64,000 nucleotides of DNA from Polytrichum commune (GCA_950295325.1 OX485803.1:50669554-50733553); one strand, 5' to 3'. Positions 46,701 through 59,026 are shown, counted from the stretch's first letter. Notes: generated by a model not told the origin, from the letters alone. Numbers and translations are program-made.

Positions 46701-48412
46701 CAGCAGGGCAACCACTACCCCTCCTTCATGTTACTTTCAATTGCACCAAATTCTGTGGGTGCTTCAAGCCTAGAAAATGTGGTTGCCACTAGCTTGTGCT
46801 TCCTTCCAGTGCAACTCGCCATATATATCTGGTACTATTCATATTCGGTAACCCTTAAGGACAGGGGGTATGTTATACGGGAGACATAATGATTTGTACG
46901 AATCACCAACAAGTTTTGATATATTGTTTGGTTTGGTCCATCATGATGAAACCATATTCAGGACAACTTTTCAAAAAGAGGAAGTGGAAATAAAGTCATA
47001 TGTGACAATGGTGATTAGATATATGTGATATGTACTTGAGTCTAGGTCATTATACAAGCTCAAATCTCCTTGTTGTTCAATCTTATATGTATGTGTCCTC
47101 CAATTTAATTAATGCATATGATAAATGGGGTCACTTATAAGTTTAGGGAGGAGTTTGTCTGACATAGTTTTGAAGGAATTACATGGTTGCCTTTCCTTCT
47201 TTGCTTGCCTCGCTTGGCTAATAAGTTTGTGGAATTCTCCTACTTTGATCATACATCAAACGACACGTTATTCCTCAGCAGCAAATGGCTTTTTCTTTCT
47301 CTATTAATGATTTTATGTGCACATCAGGTATGGAATATTACTGGTCATCACTTTTCTGGCACTGATGTTCTGGCCATCGCAAGGGTTGCAACTTGGGTGG
47401 TTTTTTGAGCAAATGAAGGAAGTTTCTGGCGAAATTTTCAAGTATCAAAGTTTGAAAGCCAAGGATGAAGATTCAGAGTGGGAAATGATCTGGGATGCCG
47501 AGGGTGGTATGCACTTGATCAACAAGGGACCCAAAGTTGTGCCCTCGACTGTAGATCTGCACACACCTGGCAAGAGGTACAATAATAAAAACTGATCTAA
47601 GACCTCCATTTTTAAGTGTTTTACAAACTAGTAGACATCCTAAAACATGAAAAAGCATGTGTTCTTCCACCAAACCTTGGATACATTGAGATTGTTATCC
47701 TATGCTAAAAATTGAGTGGTGTCCTTTTCAATCTGTAGGACTAATTTTGTTCAAACTTTGTTTAACTCCTAAACGTTTTTGGAGCCCGATTTGGGCCTTT
47801 CATACATACATTATTTTGAAATTACATCACAACATATATCTACGTTCTACAATTTTTTAGGAGACAAGGATAGCTTGTTGTCATGGAAGGTTATATTTCT
47901 TGACACCCACACAAAGCAAATTAGAAATAGTTTCATATCATCTAGTTTAAAGAGAGAAGACACAATTAGTATGAAATTGCTAAAAATGTTTAGGGGTTAA
48001 ATATGCCAAAAATTGTTGATGAAACAGTACGTACTTCATTAAGTTTAATATGTTTGATGATGTTAGTCCAGTGATTTATCCGATACAGATTAGTGACCTG
48101 ATCAACCTCCAGCATATTTTGAATCTAGTGTTGTTCCTTTTCAACTCTTGATATTTGAGAGGTGCGTTTATCTGCAGGGGAAATGTGGCGAGACGGACAG
48201 GTCATGAAGTGAATACAGACTCCATTGTGAAGGTGCCATCTGATTTAAGCACATTGAGCCAAAGCCCAAATACATTTCTCCGCAGAGTGAGGACTAGAAC
48301 ACGACCCTTTTCAGCTAGAGTGAGGCAATGTCTTGGGCCAGTTGCTGTTTTGGCTGCTCTTAATTTCAGCTTCTATGTTCTCTTACTCATGAAAGATTGG
48401 GGTCCACTTTAA
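40793..48412 (+). CDS. PGAP5/MPPE1/Cdc1-type metallophosphoesterase
   Basis: Thirteen exons: 40793-40927, 41646-41711, 42247-42425, 43247-43397, 43895-43991, 44383-44436, 44622-44722, 45054-45091, 45370-45427, 46134-46208, 46677-46867, 47328-47576, 48178-48412. They join in phase to 542 residues. An N-terminal signal anchor (about 12-32) precedes the calcineurin-like phosphoesterase core with its metal ligands: ADPQ (64-67), GDLFDGG (114-120), PGNHDLGY (161-168), THIPLYRP (238-245) and SGHDHDQC (298-305), then HTVGTFSWQQGN. Three further hydrophobic segments lie near 350-372, 383-397 and 518-536. In animals and yeast, relatives (MPPE1/PGAP5, Ted1, Cdc1) remove ethanolamine phosphate from GPI anchors so that GPI proteins leave the ER. 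The plant role is inferred from this. Exon 5 uses a weak acceptor (GTGAAG). Exon 11 ends at the stronger donor GG|GTATGT because only that keeps the frame. Introns 1, 3 and 4 each hold a family C element and intron 10 a family A element. Confidence 0.93.
40980..41365. mobile_element. Family C foldback MITE in MPPE1-like intron 1
   Basis: Arms such as TTGTGATGGTGCATGCTTGA and ATGCACCGAAAACTTACCGA flank a central GGCATACCAAAATGAGTTTG, with CGGATAACTCT at the right end. Fold-back structure as at 12405-12740. Confidence 0.85.
42756..43112. mobile_element. Family C foldback MITE in MPPE1-like intron 3
   Basis: Contains GGGAGTTGGTCCCTACGA, CACTTGTGGTGCATG, TTTGGCATGCCAAATGAGTT at the centre, ACATGCACCGAAAATTTACT and a right end of AAAAGTCCCATCAAG and GGATATCTCT. 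Arms are inverted copies. Confidence 0.85.
43461..43815. mobile_element. Family C foldback MITE in MPPE1-like intron 4
   Basis: Contains GGGAGTTGGTTGATTTGCAT, CTCATTTTGGCATGCCAAGA at the centre, GCATGCACCACAAGTGGAAA and a right end GTGAAAGGATAACTCT. It ends about 80 bp before exon 5. Confidence 0.85.
46270..46640 (+). mobile_element. Family A MITE in MPPE1-like intron 10
   Basis: The outer ends CTTAAGGTACAC and, in reverse complement, GTGCATTAAGGTAGGCAGG are similar inverted termini, and ACCTATATTTGAGTGGTG / AAAAGTGTCC lie just inside. This is the best-preserved copy and is used here as the family reference. The right end is within about 40 bp of the exon 11 acceptor at 46676. Confidence 0.8.
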
Positions 48413-51400
48413 TAACAGGTTGGAGGTTTGAAACTGGTCCTTCATTTTGCTTCATCTCTAAGAGTATAATTGGTATAATTTTCCTTTTATGACTTCAACA
48501 TAACATATTGTTGTTGAATACCTCCATGTCATATGTGAACCTTGAAGATGGCAAGAACGTTCCTGATGCCTGTAACAGAAGTTGCAACCAGTGACATGCC
48601 TGAGTTATCCAAGCTGCAGTAGAAGCTACTTTTGCAATTGAGATGCGGAAACTATAAGATTTTATTTGACAACAATTATGGAAAATCTTAGCTGAAGGAA
48701 GGAGATAAGTTAAAATTGGGTTAAAATACTCAAAGAAGTAAGAAGAGACCTTGTGACACATAGTGTTGTTGTTAGCAAATCTTACTTCTCTTTGTTAGTA
48801 TTCCAGTACATAATTATGCCGAGATTAATTTTGCATGAACTATCCATCTAGTAACTTGTTTGGTCTTTAACAAGTTATAAATATTTGCTCTGTGACAAGG
48901 ACCTTCTGGAACACAGTAGCAGTAGTCTCCAAGCCAAAGTGAAACTGATGGTCTTCAAACGAGGTTGTTGTATTGTTCAGAATTTAGCTCTTTTAAATGA
49001 CTTGCCTCTGTAATCATGTTGTATGTTTGTATGTTGTATGTAATCATGTTGTATGTATATCAAAAGTCCAAAACTTGCAAGGTACATCCGCAGCTTTCTC
49101 CAGTACGACTAGTAGGCTGCTGAGTACAATTCTTTTCATCTGGAACGATGACAAATGTCAAATGCACTTCTGAATGCCACTGTTTGACTTACCTATCATC
49201 ATGGTGCCAATTTTCATATGTTTCTCATTTATTGGGGTCAACTCACACGGTACAAACATCCAACCAGGTGGTGTGTGCTGGAGTAATTCAAATGCCAAAT
49301 ACTCTGTTGAATAGACTTATGTCAGTATTACCACTTCCAAAAGAACTCTGTTGTTGTACAGTGATCAGACTCCATCATGTTGAAGCACGTCTGTGCTAAA
49401 AGAAATATATATGTCTTCAAGAAAGTCCACACTAATTCTAAGATGAATTTTAGATATTGATCCAGCTGAACATGAAGTTTAGTGTTATATTTGTGTCGAA
49501 GATAACAAACTAACTGGATTTTACAAAAGAAACTTGTCATGAGTCTTACTTGTAGGTCACATTACTGAATCTGCTACTGTTGATCACAAGGAGTGATATT
49601 GACATGGAAGATCGACAAAACATGTTGGTTGTTGAGAGGACTACTATGATGTGAAGATGATAACCTTTACACAAAGGCAAACAATCGAGTACATTTGGGG
49701 CAAAGTCCAGAATATATAATTGTTTATAGAATCTAATACAGAATGATCGGATATGCCATTGTGACATAGCAACATAGAAATGGAACTTAAGGTTTCCTGC
49801 TAGACCCAGTTGGATGCAACAGCTAGAGGATATTCTGCACAAGCTGCGAAGGGGGTCATCATCTTGCACACAAAATTACCCATTCAAGGACTTGTCTAAC
49901 CTAAACAAGCTCAAATTCTATCAACTCTAATCCTTTTTTACAACCTACAGAGACTTCAAGTCAACATTGTACATATGTGCATATACTTTACCTTCATTTG
50001 TAGTACTGTGCAACTGGATAAAGGAGTAGAGCACACAAAGTGACGCAGAAGTTTTGGGTCGCTGGGACATTCAATCTATAACAAATTTAAAAGTACCATT
50101 CCAAGGCAGCACTCTCTGATCATCCATAAATTTCCATCACTTGTGGTGAATGCTTTTATTGGATTGTTGACCGGAGGAATCATCAGCACTACATGGCTTG
50201 CAGATAAAATATACTAGTTTTGCTTGTTTAGTATTTTCCTTAATCATACACCTGTAGTATTTGAGTGGTGTGTGGTTAGGCGTGGATCTAAGAATGGGCA
50301 CAAAAACAACATCATGTGCTTATAAAAGATTGGACTATGTGCTAAAAAACTGTTAATTATTCTAGGTTTGATAGTCAACATAATTGGGGAATCTAAATGA
50401 TCATGTAATGAGCTCAAGAATCTTCACTTTGATAATGAATAAGATATTCATATGAGCTCCAAAAATAATAAGAAAATGGTACGGACATGATTTAGAATTC
50501 ACAATCATCTTGAATCAATTGCGTGTCCGGCATCGCACAAGAAGTGGGTGCAGAGCTAAAAGCGTCTATTCAAAGCCCGCCTATCGTAGGAGGAGTACTT
50601 GATCACAGGAAGCTGCCTCACATCAAATCATATTGCACCTAGCCAAATTGCAGGCAGGAATTGGTCGTGAGTGATCTTGACAGAGAGAGCTGCAGTGTGG
50701 ACACTAGCTACTGGTGGGCTCATCGTTGATCATGCCACGCACGTCTTCACGTAGTACTTGTGATAACATCAACGAAGTTACATCACTTGTTCTTTCATGT
50801 ATTGAAGCAGTCGTCGAATCTCATGACTTTATAGCGCAGTGGTACTATTATACTCCGGGTGGCAATCCTGATCATTTTAAGATCAGGGCTTAATTCTAGG
50901 GTTTAGGGTTTAAGGTTTGGACCTATACTCGTTATAAATCACTTCTTCTGCATCTAATGAATTGGTTTGGTTTGGTTTGGTTACACACGCCGGAGGAGCA
51001 ACATGATGCTGTGGAAGAGAGAAGGCACTGAGAGGTATCCCATTGATAGATTCCTTTTGTGTCTGAATTAGAACAACTGGTCTCACTACTGGAATCCAGT
51101 GGAGCTAATGTCATATTCGTTTTTCAGCTTTGTGACATTCTTAGTTTCCACTGAGAGAAATTGTCATATTTGTGACATTATTGTGTGTTCATAAGTTGAT
51201 ATAAACGCAGTCAAAACGCATTAGTGTTTATACTTTCAGATCTACTTAATTAGCATATATGAGAAGACTAGGGGTCACCATCCAGACACCTTAGGTACAT
51301 ATTTATAAATGCTCAAAGGAATTTATAGTCTCTATAAATGCTTAGAGGCGATACCTAGTGTATGTGGTTAAAAAAAAGTGTCTTACCAGCTCCAAACCAG

Positions 51401-51666
51401 GTTGTAAAGAAGGGTGCTACAGTGGCACTATATATACATGGGTACTCGACATGACATTTGCAGACGAAGAAGTATTGATGCGAAGACATGTCGATCAAAA
51501 GTACTACTTCATGAGCTGCAACAATTTAGTATGCTTGAAATTTACATATATTTGTAAAAGAAGTTTGAAGTTTGGGCAAAAACCTTGGCTGAGGGAGATG
51601 GCAGCAGCTTGCCATAAACTCCTCAACATGAGTTGGAATGAGTGGCATCATCGATTTTGTGTGAGG
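48413..51666. other. Intergenic DNA between MPPE1-like and lipase genes
   Basis: Starts with the metallophosphoesterase 3' UTR. No gene is recognised. GTATGTTTGTATGTTGTATG-type short repeats lie at 49019-49060. A family A copy is at 50255-50590. TTGGTTTGGTTTGGTTTGG is at 50962-50981. The open frame upstream of 51667 runs into the lipase exon and may include leader sequence. Confidence 0.5.
50255..50590 (+). mobile_element. Family A MITE copy upstream of the lipase-like gene
   Basis: Matches 46270-46640 along its length: ATTTGAGTGGTGTGTGGTTA, GATTGGACTATGTGC, CTTCACTTTGATAATGAATA, CGGACATGATTTAG, AGAAGTGGGTGCAGAGC and a final CCGCCTATCGTAGG. Confidence 0.8.
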
Positions 51667-52274
51667 ATGAGAAGTAGGAGGATCATCACGTTGAGTAGTA
51701 CTTTAGTCATGTACCCGATCATCTCGATGGTGCTGTGGGATTGTAGAATGGGCATAACTTCTGTCGAGGCCAGTCATGCTGCTGCTGATGAATTTGGAGT
51801 GATCCAAAGAGCAGGCAGTAGTAGAAGATTTCTCTCTGCAAGCAGTTACAGTGCTGGACTTTGTAAAAGCATAATCCAAGTGGCCGGCTATCCATGCGAG
51901 GAAATCAAGGTAACCGCAATATGCTTGATGACTACTTTCCATACAGACAATTATAATTGGACAGACGTAGTACCACCCTTATAAATTACATCAGACGACT
52001 TAATATATAGTTCATGTGTGATGCTCAAAAAATGATGATGATGATGATGATGTTTGTGCAGGTAGAAACATTTGATGGGTTCTTACTGGGGATGCAACAC
52101 ATTGCGTATGGATCTACACATGCAACCAATTCAACAGCACCTCGACCCCCTGTGTTCCTTCAACATGGCCTAATCCAGGTGCGTAGAGACTCCATCTCTG
52201 TTAATAGCTACATTATTTGGATTTACATTTCTGGATGATATATACCTGTAAATGATGATTATCAGTAGTAATCG

Positions 52275-52510
52275 TAGCGGTGTTCGGGGGGACCTTGGTC
52301 AGAATCGATTGGTTGAGATCCAAGTGTCTCCAAGTCCAACCGGTTACATGTTGATATCTTTCGGTTTTCTTTTGTGAATTGAAGGTATATTCCATTGATT
52401 CTTTTGCAATGATCGGCGATTTGCCAAAAAGTCCTGAACTTGAACCAGTTATCTCTCAAACTCAAACAGCCCATTTGTAACTAGCGGTGGGATCCGCCCA
52501 ATTCGTAGAG
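52275..52510 (+). repeat. Family F repeat in the lipase gene
   Basis: Same order as 26225-26430: TCCAACCGGTTACATGTTGA, TTTCGGTTTTCTTTTG, GCAATGATCGGCGATTT, CAGTTATCTCTCAAACTCAA, CCCATTTGTAACTAGCGG. It lies just after exon two. Confidence 0.75.
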
Positions 52511-53394
52511 TTGTAGAGCAACTAATTCTGCCACATGCTCGACATATATGCGTGTGGGTTTTTTGTTGGAACTTGTGGGATGTGATGTTAACATTCTTAA
52601 GTAGCTTAAGGTCAACACACCTAACACTGACAGAATAAGCGCTGACCATAGTTTCTATTTATCTAAATTTCTGAAAATATATGTATTCTTGTTTGCAAGA
52701 TCAAGAGGACCCAAACAACACATTGTTTGGATATTATATGCAAAGTTGTAATGGTTAACGTTGCATTCGTAGGCGACCTAAAATCAACATGTAGATATCA
52801 GATGTTCAAGGGGTGTATATCCTCGTATCAATATGTACCTATTGTGTAAAATTCGAGGTGTTGGTTTTGGATATACATATTTTATTCAACTTCCAATGCA
52901 AATGAAATAATATTTTAGGTAATCCCGATATCCGACGAATGATTCTATCCAGGACGCACTTCTTCAAGTGACTCTTGGTAGATGGAACATATCTTAAAGA
53001 CATGCAAGGAGGATTTAGAGCTAACATAGGATCTTGTAAAACATGATTAAATTCTGCAAGTCTAATGTGCAACAGGGAAAAAGTAAAAAGTAAAAACATA
53101 AAATAAGGTTAAATCACAATGTCAAATGCCCTTGTAAGGTTCTATCACTATATTTGTTAATTAGAGACTTTGGAAAGTCTCAAAATAAATGCAAATAATT
53201 TAATATCTAGTTCAATTTCTTATTATGATGACATGTATTTGTGCCAAATTGGTTAGTGCCGCCCATGCAAATCACTTTATTAAGTCACATTGAATATATT
53301 TTTGTGTTTTTCTTGTTCTTTATTTGAAAAACTACGTCCTTCAATAATCTCAAAATCATGAAAAAGTCTCCGATTACTGAATATAATGATACAT

Positions 53395-53690
53395 GTGTTT
53401 AGAAGAGATTGGACTACGCGCTCAACATTTCGTAACCATTCTAAGCTTAATAGTGAATATAATTGGCAGGGGATCCATATGATGATTTACTAATGCAAAG
53501 GGAACTTCACTTTGAGAATGAATAAGATACTCAAATGAGTTCCAAAATCACAGAGAAAATGGGTACGGGTGCGATTTGAGATTGCTAATCATCTTGCACT
53601 AATTGTGTGTTTCAAACCCTCTGAGAGGTGGGTGCATAAGTAAATTCGATGTCCATTTAAGTCCCACTTACCTTACCACAAAATTATGTA
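53395..53690 (+). mobile_element. Family A MITE copy, left end missing, beside the inverted exon
   Basis: Blocks AGATTGGACTACGCGC, CTTCACTTTGAGAATGAATA, GGTGGGTGCATAAG and GTCCATTTAAGTCCCACTTA match the family; the first 80-90 bp of the element are lacking. Its right end is about 35 bp from the inverted lipase exon at 53726-53866. Confidence 0.75.
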
Positions 53691-53725
53691 GTAGGAAGTG
53701 AAGAGCAGGTTAATGGGTATGTACC

Positions 53726-53866
53726 CAATTAGAGGATGAGAGAGATGTGTGGCCATGACTCCAACGGGTGCATCGCATATTGCCAATCCAGACATCAAAA
53801 CCTTGATCCGCTAGCATGTATGCAAGTGATTGATCCAGAGGGTTCAGTACCCAGTCGTCTCCCCCC
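53726..53866 (-). pseudogene. Inverted lipase exon (oxyanion-side segment)
   Basis: Read on the minus strand, an acceptor (ATGCAG, 53872-53867) is followed by 141 open bases encoding GGDDWVLNPLDQSLAYML, ADQGFDVWIGN, MRCTRWSHGHTSLSSSNW and a GTACAT donor. This is the segment that follows the HGL motif in plant acid lipases (family pattern W.LN...QSL...LAD.GFDVW..N.RGT..S.GH). It starts in phase 0, which fits the end of the plus-strand exon at 52178. The usual RGT reads RCT here. It must be the missing exon of the surrounding gene, turned round, or a remnant of a second lipase copy. Confidence 0.85.
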
Positions 53867-55499
53867 TGCATTACCATGATCATCTTATCACAACATTCAT
53901 AGCATTATTCAGTTGCTATTGGCCATTCCAATGTTTAATGAAAATGCAGCACCCAAGTTTATCAAACTGAATCTTAAATGGCAGTGTTGGTAAAAAAATA
54001 ACCAAATAACCATGGTATAGTTTCTGATAGTATCGCACTTATTCCCAGCCCCACCCACTCTCTATACTCAGCTAGATAATGTTATTTTTTCATTTTTATT
54101 TTCCATTGCCGAAAAACATACTAAGACTATTGAGTGCACATGGTGGAATCATATTACCCCAAGAGTGAGACTCCTAAGTATGATTCACTAAACAATATTA
54201 ACTCTCAAACATGTGTGACTACATTCTCTTTCCATACTAGCTTTGAAAATAAAATTTCAAGATTCAAGGTCTATGAGCACTTGCATGGAATGCCAAGCAT
54301 AATCAAAGTGGCAAGCTCTCATTAGTTGACACCTAATTGTTGATGCCTATCTTTGGGCATAAATTCCATGGATTCTTTCATTTGAGATTGTGAGGGAGGA
54401 CATAGTAAGAATTAAGCTAAAATCAAACTCAAGTAATATAATGTTTGAAGATGGAACTCGATAATGAAACACGAAGTTGGTATTACAATAGATTGTTACA
54501 AAAAGCCCAATAGAATTTATTGATTTTGCCATTTCTGGATCAAACAGGGAACAATCATGGCCCTGGCAGCGATGTCAGTGGCTGAAACCAAAATGTCGGA
54601 CATCGTGAAAGCGTTTGTTCTCTTGGCCCCAATTGCATACATGGAACATATTCAGTCGCCATTTCTGACTGTTTGTGCTGACATCATGCTCGATGTGGTA
54701 ATTAACCCATTCTTACATCATGTTGAAATCCTATTATAGAAAACTTTCTGGTCAGGTATACTTGTGTGCTTGATCTGAAGCTGGCGTATTCATTGATGCA
54801 TGGTAAAATCAATGATCTCAATTTAGCCATGTGCAGATTACATTGCCATGTCTAATATTTGTTAATTATAGCAGACTTCAAAATTTAGATGCTATCCCTC
54901 TTAGTGGTTGAACTGGTTTAATTTGTCACAGATTGTTGGGTGGTTCGGTACAAGAGAATTCACCCTATACAAGTGCGTTCCCCCTCATTGCCTTGTGAAT
55001 CTGATCAATTCAAAGCTACTTTTGTAACTACAATGTCTTCAAATTTAGTGCAGAGCAACAAACTTGTAAATTATTCTGCCACTGAGGATGCAACTCATCA
55101 CATATTTGCAAAGGGTGGTGTATTTATGTGTTTGTTATAACTCTTAAAATTTTATGTAGTGATCTATGACGTAATTACCTAACAAATATCTTTGAAGAAA
55201 ATAAGAAAACTGTGTAATTATTATGACTTGTCTAAGGAGTTTATGATGTTATTTTGACATTTTATTGTTTGTACATGATAAATTTTCCTCCGGAAATTTT
55301 TATTAAACAACTCAAATAATCCACAAATTTGGTGATTGCACAACCAGTGAGGTGGGCGCAAAGCTTCTGGAGAGGGCATGCGGAGACCCAAACGTGGTTT
55401 GTGAGAGTCTGATAGATGCAGCTGCAGGTAATAAGAAATTATCCTTCACAGGAATTTGAGCTGCTTGCATCCTAAGATAGACATGCATACTTCCTTATA

Positions 55500-56345
55500 A
55501 TTTGGACACCTATATTTGAGTGGTGGATCTTAAGAGCGGACACCAAAATTACATGTGTTTAAAGGGCATTGGACTACGTGCTTAAAATATACTAACTATT
55601 ATGGACTCAATAGTCAACATAATTGCCCAGGGAGTGCACTGTTCAAGTACTGTATTTATACACGTGGGTGCACAAAAGGGGTATTATTTAAAACAAGCAT
55701 GTACAAAATGTACGTACAAGAGACATATTGCTATTAAGCAAGAAGTAGATATACATGAGGCTATAGAAAAATATATGTAAAGTACGCATTTACGCATTTA
55801 CGCGTTCAAGTCAGACCTGGACCAAGAATCATGTGTTTTTTCATCCACTAAGTAACGATTTTATAACTAAAAATCCATGATTTGATATTATACATATAAT
55901 AGGGCCATATTTTTGCATTTCCAAACATTTGTACACATGTTATATACAATTTCTGTATTTTTTTTGGACCCTTGTGTACGTATGGAAATGTATTTTGAAG
56001 CAATGAGATTTGTAAGTATATTGCTTGATTTTAGCAAAAATAAAATGTATACAGGGGTATTTTAATAAGGGGCATGCACGCACGTGATGCTTGGTTTTAA
56101 TGAATAGTGCACTCCCTGAGCATAATTGGGGAGACCTGTTTGACCACTTTTAATGAGCATGAGAATCGTCGCTTTGAAAATGAATAAGATGTTCATCTCT
56201 GCTCCAAAAATTATTAGGAAAATGACTATGGGCACAATTTGGATGTGCTAATCATCTCGCATGAATTGCATGTTTCATATCTTACTAGAAGTGGGTCGAA
56301 AAAGGAGAGTGTCCAAATTAGGCACATCTACATTAATTCAAAACT
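55500..56345 (+). mobile_element. Family A MITE interrupted by a hAT-type element
   Basis: Left part 55500-55625 (GACACCTATATTTGAGTGG, CATTGGACTACGTGC, GACTCAATAGTCAACATAAT) and right part 56121-56345 (ATAATTGGGGAGACC, CTTTGAAAATGAATAAGATG, AGAAGTGGGTCG) together make one family A copy, in a lipase intron. The two parts join at a duplicated CATAATTG. Confidence 0.85.
55626..56120. mobile_element. 495-bp non-autonomous hAT-type element nested in family A
   Basis: The termini are inverted: CCCAGGGAGTGCACTGTTCA at the left and, in reverse complement of the right end, CTCAGGGAGTGCACTATTCA. The eight bases CATAATTG flank it on both sides (55618-55625 and 56121-56128), the target-duplication length of hAT elements. 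It encodes no transposase. Confidence 0.92.
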
Positions 56346-57550
56346 GATTAAATTCTTCCAAACCAGTCTCACCTGCATTGGTTGCATTCGATTAACATTT
56401 CAATCTCACGGGCATCAACATTTGATCTGCAGGAAATAATTGCTGTTTCAATAAATCCCGAGTCTATTATTACCTACAGTGGGAGCCGCAATCCACGTCC
56501 ACCAAGAATTTGGCACATCTTGCACAAAGTAAGAATTTGATGAGACTCTATGTCCTTACTGTACCCATAATGGAAGAGAACAGCTGGATCTTGGCAATTA
56601 ATCTAATAATCTCACCGGGGTCTCACCTTTCTTCACATGCAAAGTTGACATGCAGATCACCTTCGGAGTTGATGGACCCAGGGGTGATGAGCCAAGAGTT
56701 CAGGGTTTGGTGTAGTGATTTAGCCGGGGATTTAGGGTTTAGGGTTTAATGCATTGTCCAAAGGCATTCGAATCCACAACTTCCAGGGGTTCACTCCTGC
56801 ACACTCCTATTAAATGTCTCAAAGCAAATATATAAAATATCTATCATTTTTTAGGGTACCTGTTGGAAACTCATTTTTGAAAACACGATGCTATATTTGT
56901 AGAAAGTCCTTCAAACACATAGAATATTCTATGAATATATGCATTACTTCGTAGCCTCTGAAAATGCCCGTTTATTTTAGGTGCCCACTCACATTAAAAG
57001 GGAGTGACCCCCAGGCCAGAACTACATGTGAATAGTAGATGATTATATGGCTTTGTGCAGCTTAGAAGCATCTAGTGTGTTATTCTCTGGTAACAATCAC
57101 GTCATTGACAACCATAACAGAGGCTATAGATTACTTCTTTCTAGCACATGATTGAGATTTTTTGTTGTTGCATATTGATCATACATCCAAACAGCTAACT
57201 TTCGGATTGTCCTGATGATCATTACAGTGATACGAACGGGCAAATTTTCAAGGTACGACTATGGCTTGGCTGGAAACCTCGCAAACTACAGACAACTGAC
57301 CCCTCCAGCATATGCACTCGCCAACATCCCTGCATCAACAAGAGTGCTACTAATTTCCGGAGGACATGACGTCTTTGCAGATTCGAAGGACGTGGCAAGG
57401 CTGGTGGAGGAAATGCCATGTCCAGTGCAAACCCTCAACCTTCCGAACTATGGCCATGCCGATTTTGTGATTGGCACAAGAGCCAACGTGGACGTCTACA
57501 TGCCCATCATTGCATACCTCCAATCTCTCATGCAATCGACAAATCCCTAG

Positions 57551-58985
57551 TCGATTGACCTGATTGAGAAGGTTTCACTTTCCAATGCCTTATGTTGTCC
57601 ATTGAAGTGTTAAATTGGCAAATCCATGGCCTTGTCTTTGTTTATGGAGTCTCCACCTTCTTATTTAAGTCACTTTGTGAGCAAGGTGCACACAGGTCAT
57701 GTTATGCCTCCACGTGGTTTATATTTTTTAGGTGATCATTTAACATTATATGCAAGCTTCGTGTAACAATGCACGCTTAATTTTGGGTGTCCACAATAGG
57801 TCACAAACTGAAATAATTGCACCTATGTTAGCATTTTTTAGTAACTTGTGAATAGTTTCCATCTTTGATTCCACATTATGCCCAGAAGTCCAAACGGCTA
57901 TCAGACTTGCTGATGATTAATTCCATAATGTGACTAGTTGTGGGGTATTGTTAGATTACTTGTCAGCTCCAGTTGGGTAATTCAAGGATATTTGACTATA
58001 TGATCACCTACTTTTCTTCAAATTCAAAAATTAATAGGAAGCATTGATGAGAAATCGATTGTTGAATTTTTGATTTGCTATATAGAAAAGATGAACCGTG
58101 TGAACTTTGAAGCATATAAAGCTACAGTTGTGTCGATGATGAGGGATATGTCGATGTGGAGTTGAGGAATCATGAGAGCAGGCATGTGGGTTGCATGTAA
58201 CATTGAACATAGCTTCATTCTAGGGTTGTAACCATTTGTTAGTGGTCAGTAATTCACTACATGCCCATATGGGCAATCATAACTTAATACATCAAGGACT
58301 GCACTTGTTGAAGGAAAGCATCTTGCATAATCCAATGACTTTATTCTCAGCAAAAGCTCTGGAATCTATATCCCAAGTAAATGTGGTAGCGTGCGGGTCT
58401 CCAAAGTCCTAACAAAGGGCTCAATGGTGGCTACATGTATACAAGTAAATCTTAGTAGTTATTTATTACCGGTGACCAATATGAGAAATGCTCTTGGAAT
58501 GTTTCTTTCTAAAAGGCATATGTCAATGATTGTAACTTTTAAGTTGTGTGCTAATGTTTATTGGCTCGTTAGGAGCCATTTTTCACCTAGAGTCCAACCT
58601 ACTGAAAGACATGCCAAAGAGGGGATGTGGTATACAAGGGCAATAAACCATGTGATCTGAAATCTAGTCTTACATTTTTTGCTCCAAACAATTTAAAATT
58701 CAGCCATAAACTCCATAAAAGGTTAATATATAGATTTAGCCTTTCTTGCAAGATGATAGATGTCTTCAAGGTTTTGGGATTGCAGGGTTGGATATTGGCA
58801 TCTTTACGATGGATACTCCTCACATTAGCTAATTCAATAATGTATGACACTAAAAAGGAAAAAAATTGGAAAGCCCCATGATCTTCATACTCTTAAACCG
58901 ATAGAATGTAGGTGCAGGTCATGTATGTGGAATGGATTGGAATTTGGGACTCACATATATGCGACAATTTGAAAAAAGAAGAAGT

Positions 58986-59026
<41 letters not shown>

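Larger units (their letters stand above)
51667..57550 (+). pseudogene. Disrupted acid-lipase family (AB-hydrolase) gene
   Basis: Plus-strand exons fit a plant triacylglycerol/acid lipase: 51667-51909 (hydrophobic lead, then SIIQVAGYPCEEIKV), 52062-52178 (ETFDGFLLGMQHI, PPVFLQHGLIQ), 54548-54697 (GTIMALAAMS, VLLAPIAYMEHI), 55352-55427, 56433-56528 (NNCCFNKSR, EPQSTSTKNLAHLAQ) and 57228-57550 (SRYDYGLAGN, SGGHDVFADSKDV with the catalytic Asp, NYGHADFVIG with the catalytic His). Splice phases agree from 54548 to the TAG. Between exons two and three the family needs two further pieces. One, DDWVLNPLDQSLAYMLADQG and onward, exists at 53726-53866 but on the opposite strand. The other, with WDWSWDEL and the GHSQ nucleophile, was not found on either strand. 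Without the serine no lipase activity is expected, so I call it a pseudogene, although the exons themselves carry no stops. An assembly error is possible. The start codon is uncertain (51598, 51628 or 51667). Confidence 0.8.

Noticed and set aside
46677..46847. Exon 11 of the MPPE1-like gene ending at TCG|GTAACC
   Set aside because: That donor puts exon 12 out of frame and leads to an early stop; the stronger donor 20 bases downstream (GG|GTATGT) keeps the frame.
52033..52052. ATG-rich run before the second lipase exon
   Set aside because: A simple GAT trinucleotide microsatellite inside the intron, next to the acceptor.
58986..59026. TA/TG run as a possible regulatory or satellite array
   Set aside because: A plain dinucleotide microsatellite with no further structure.
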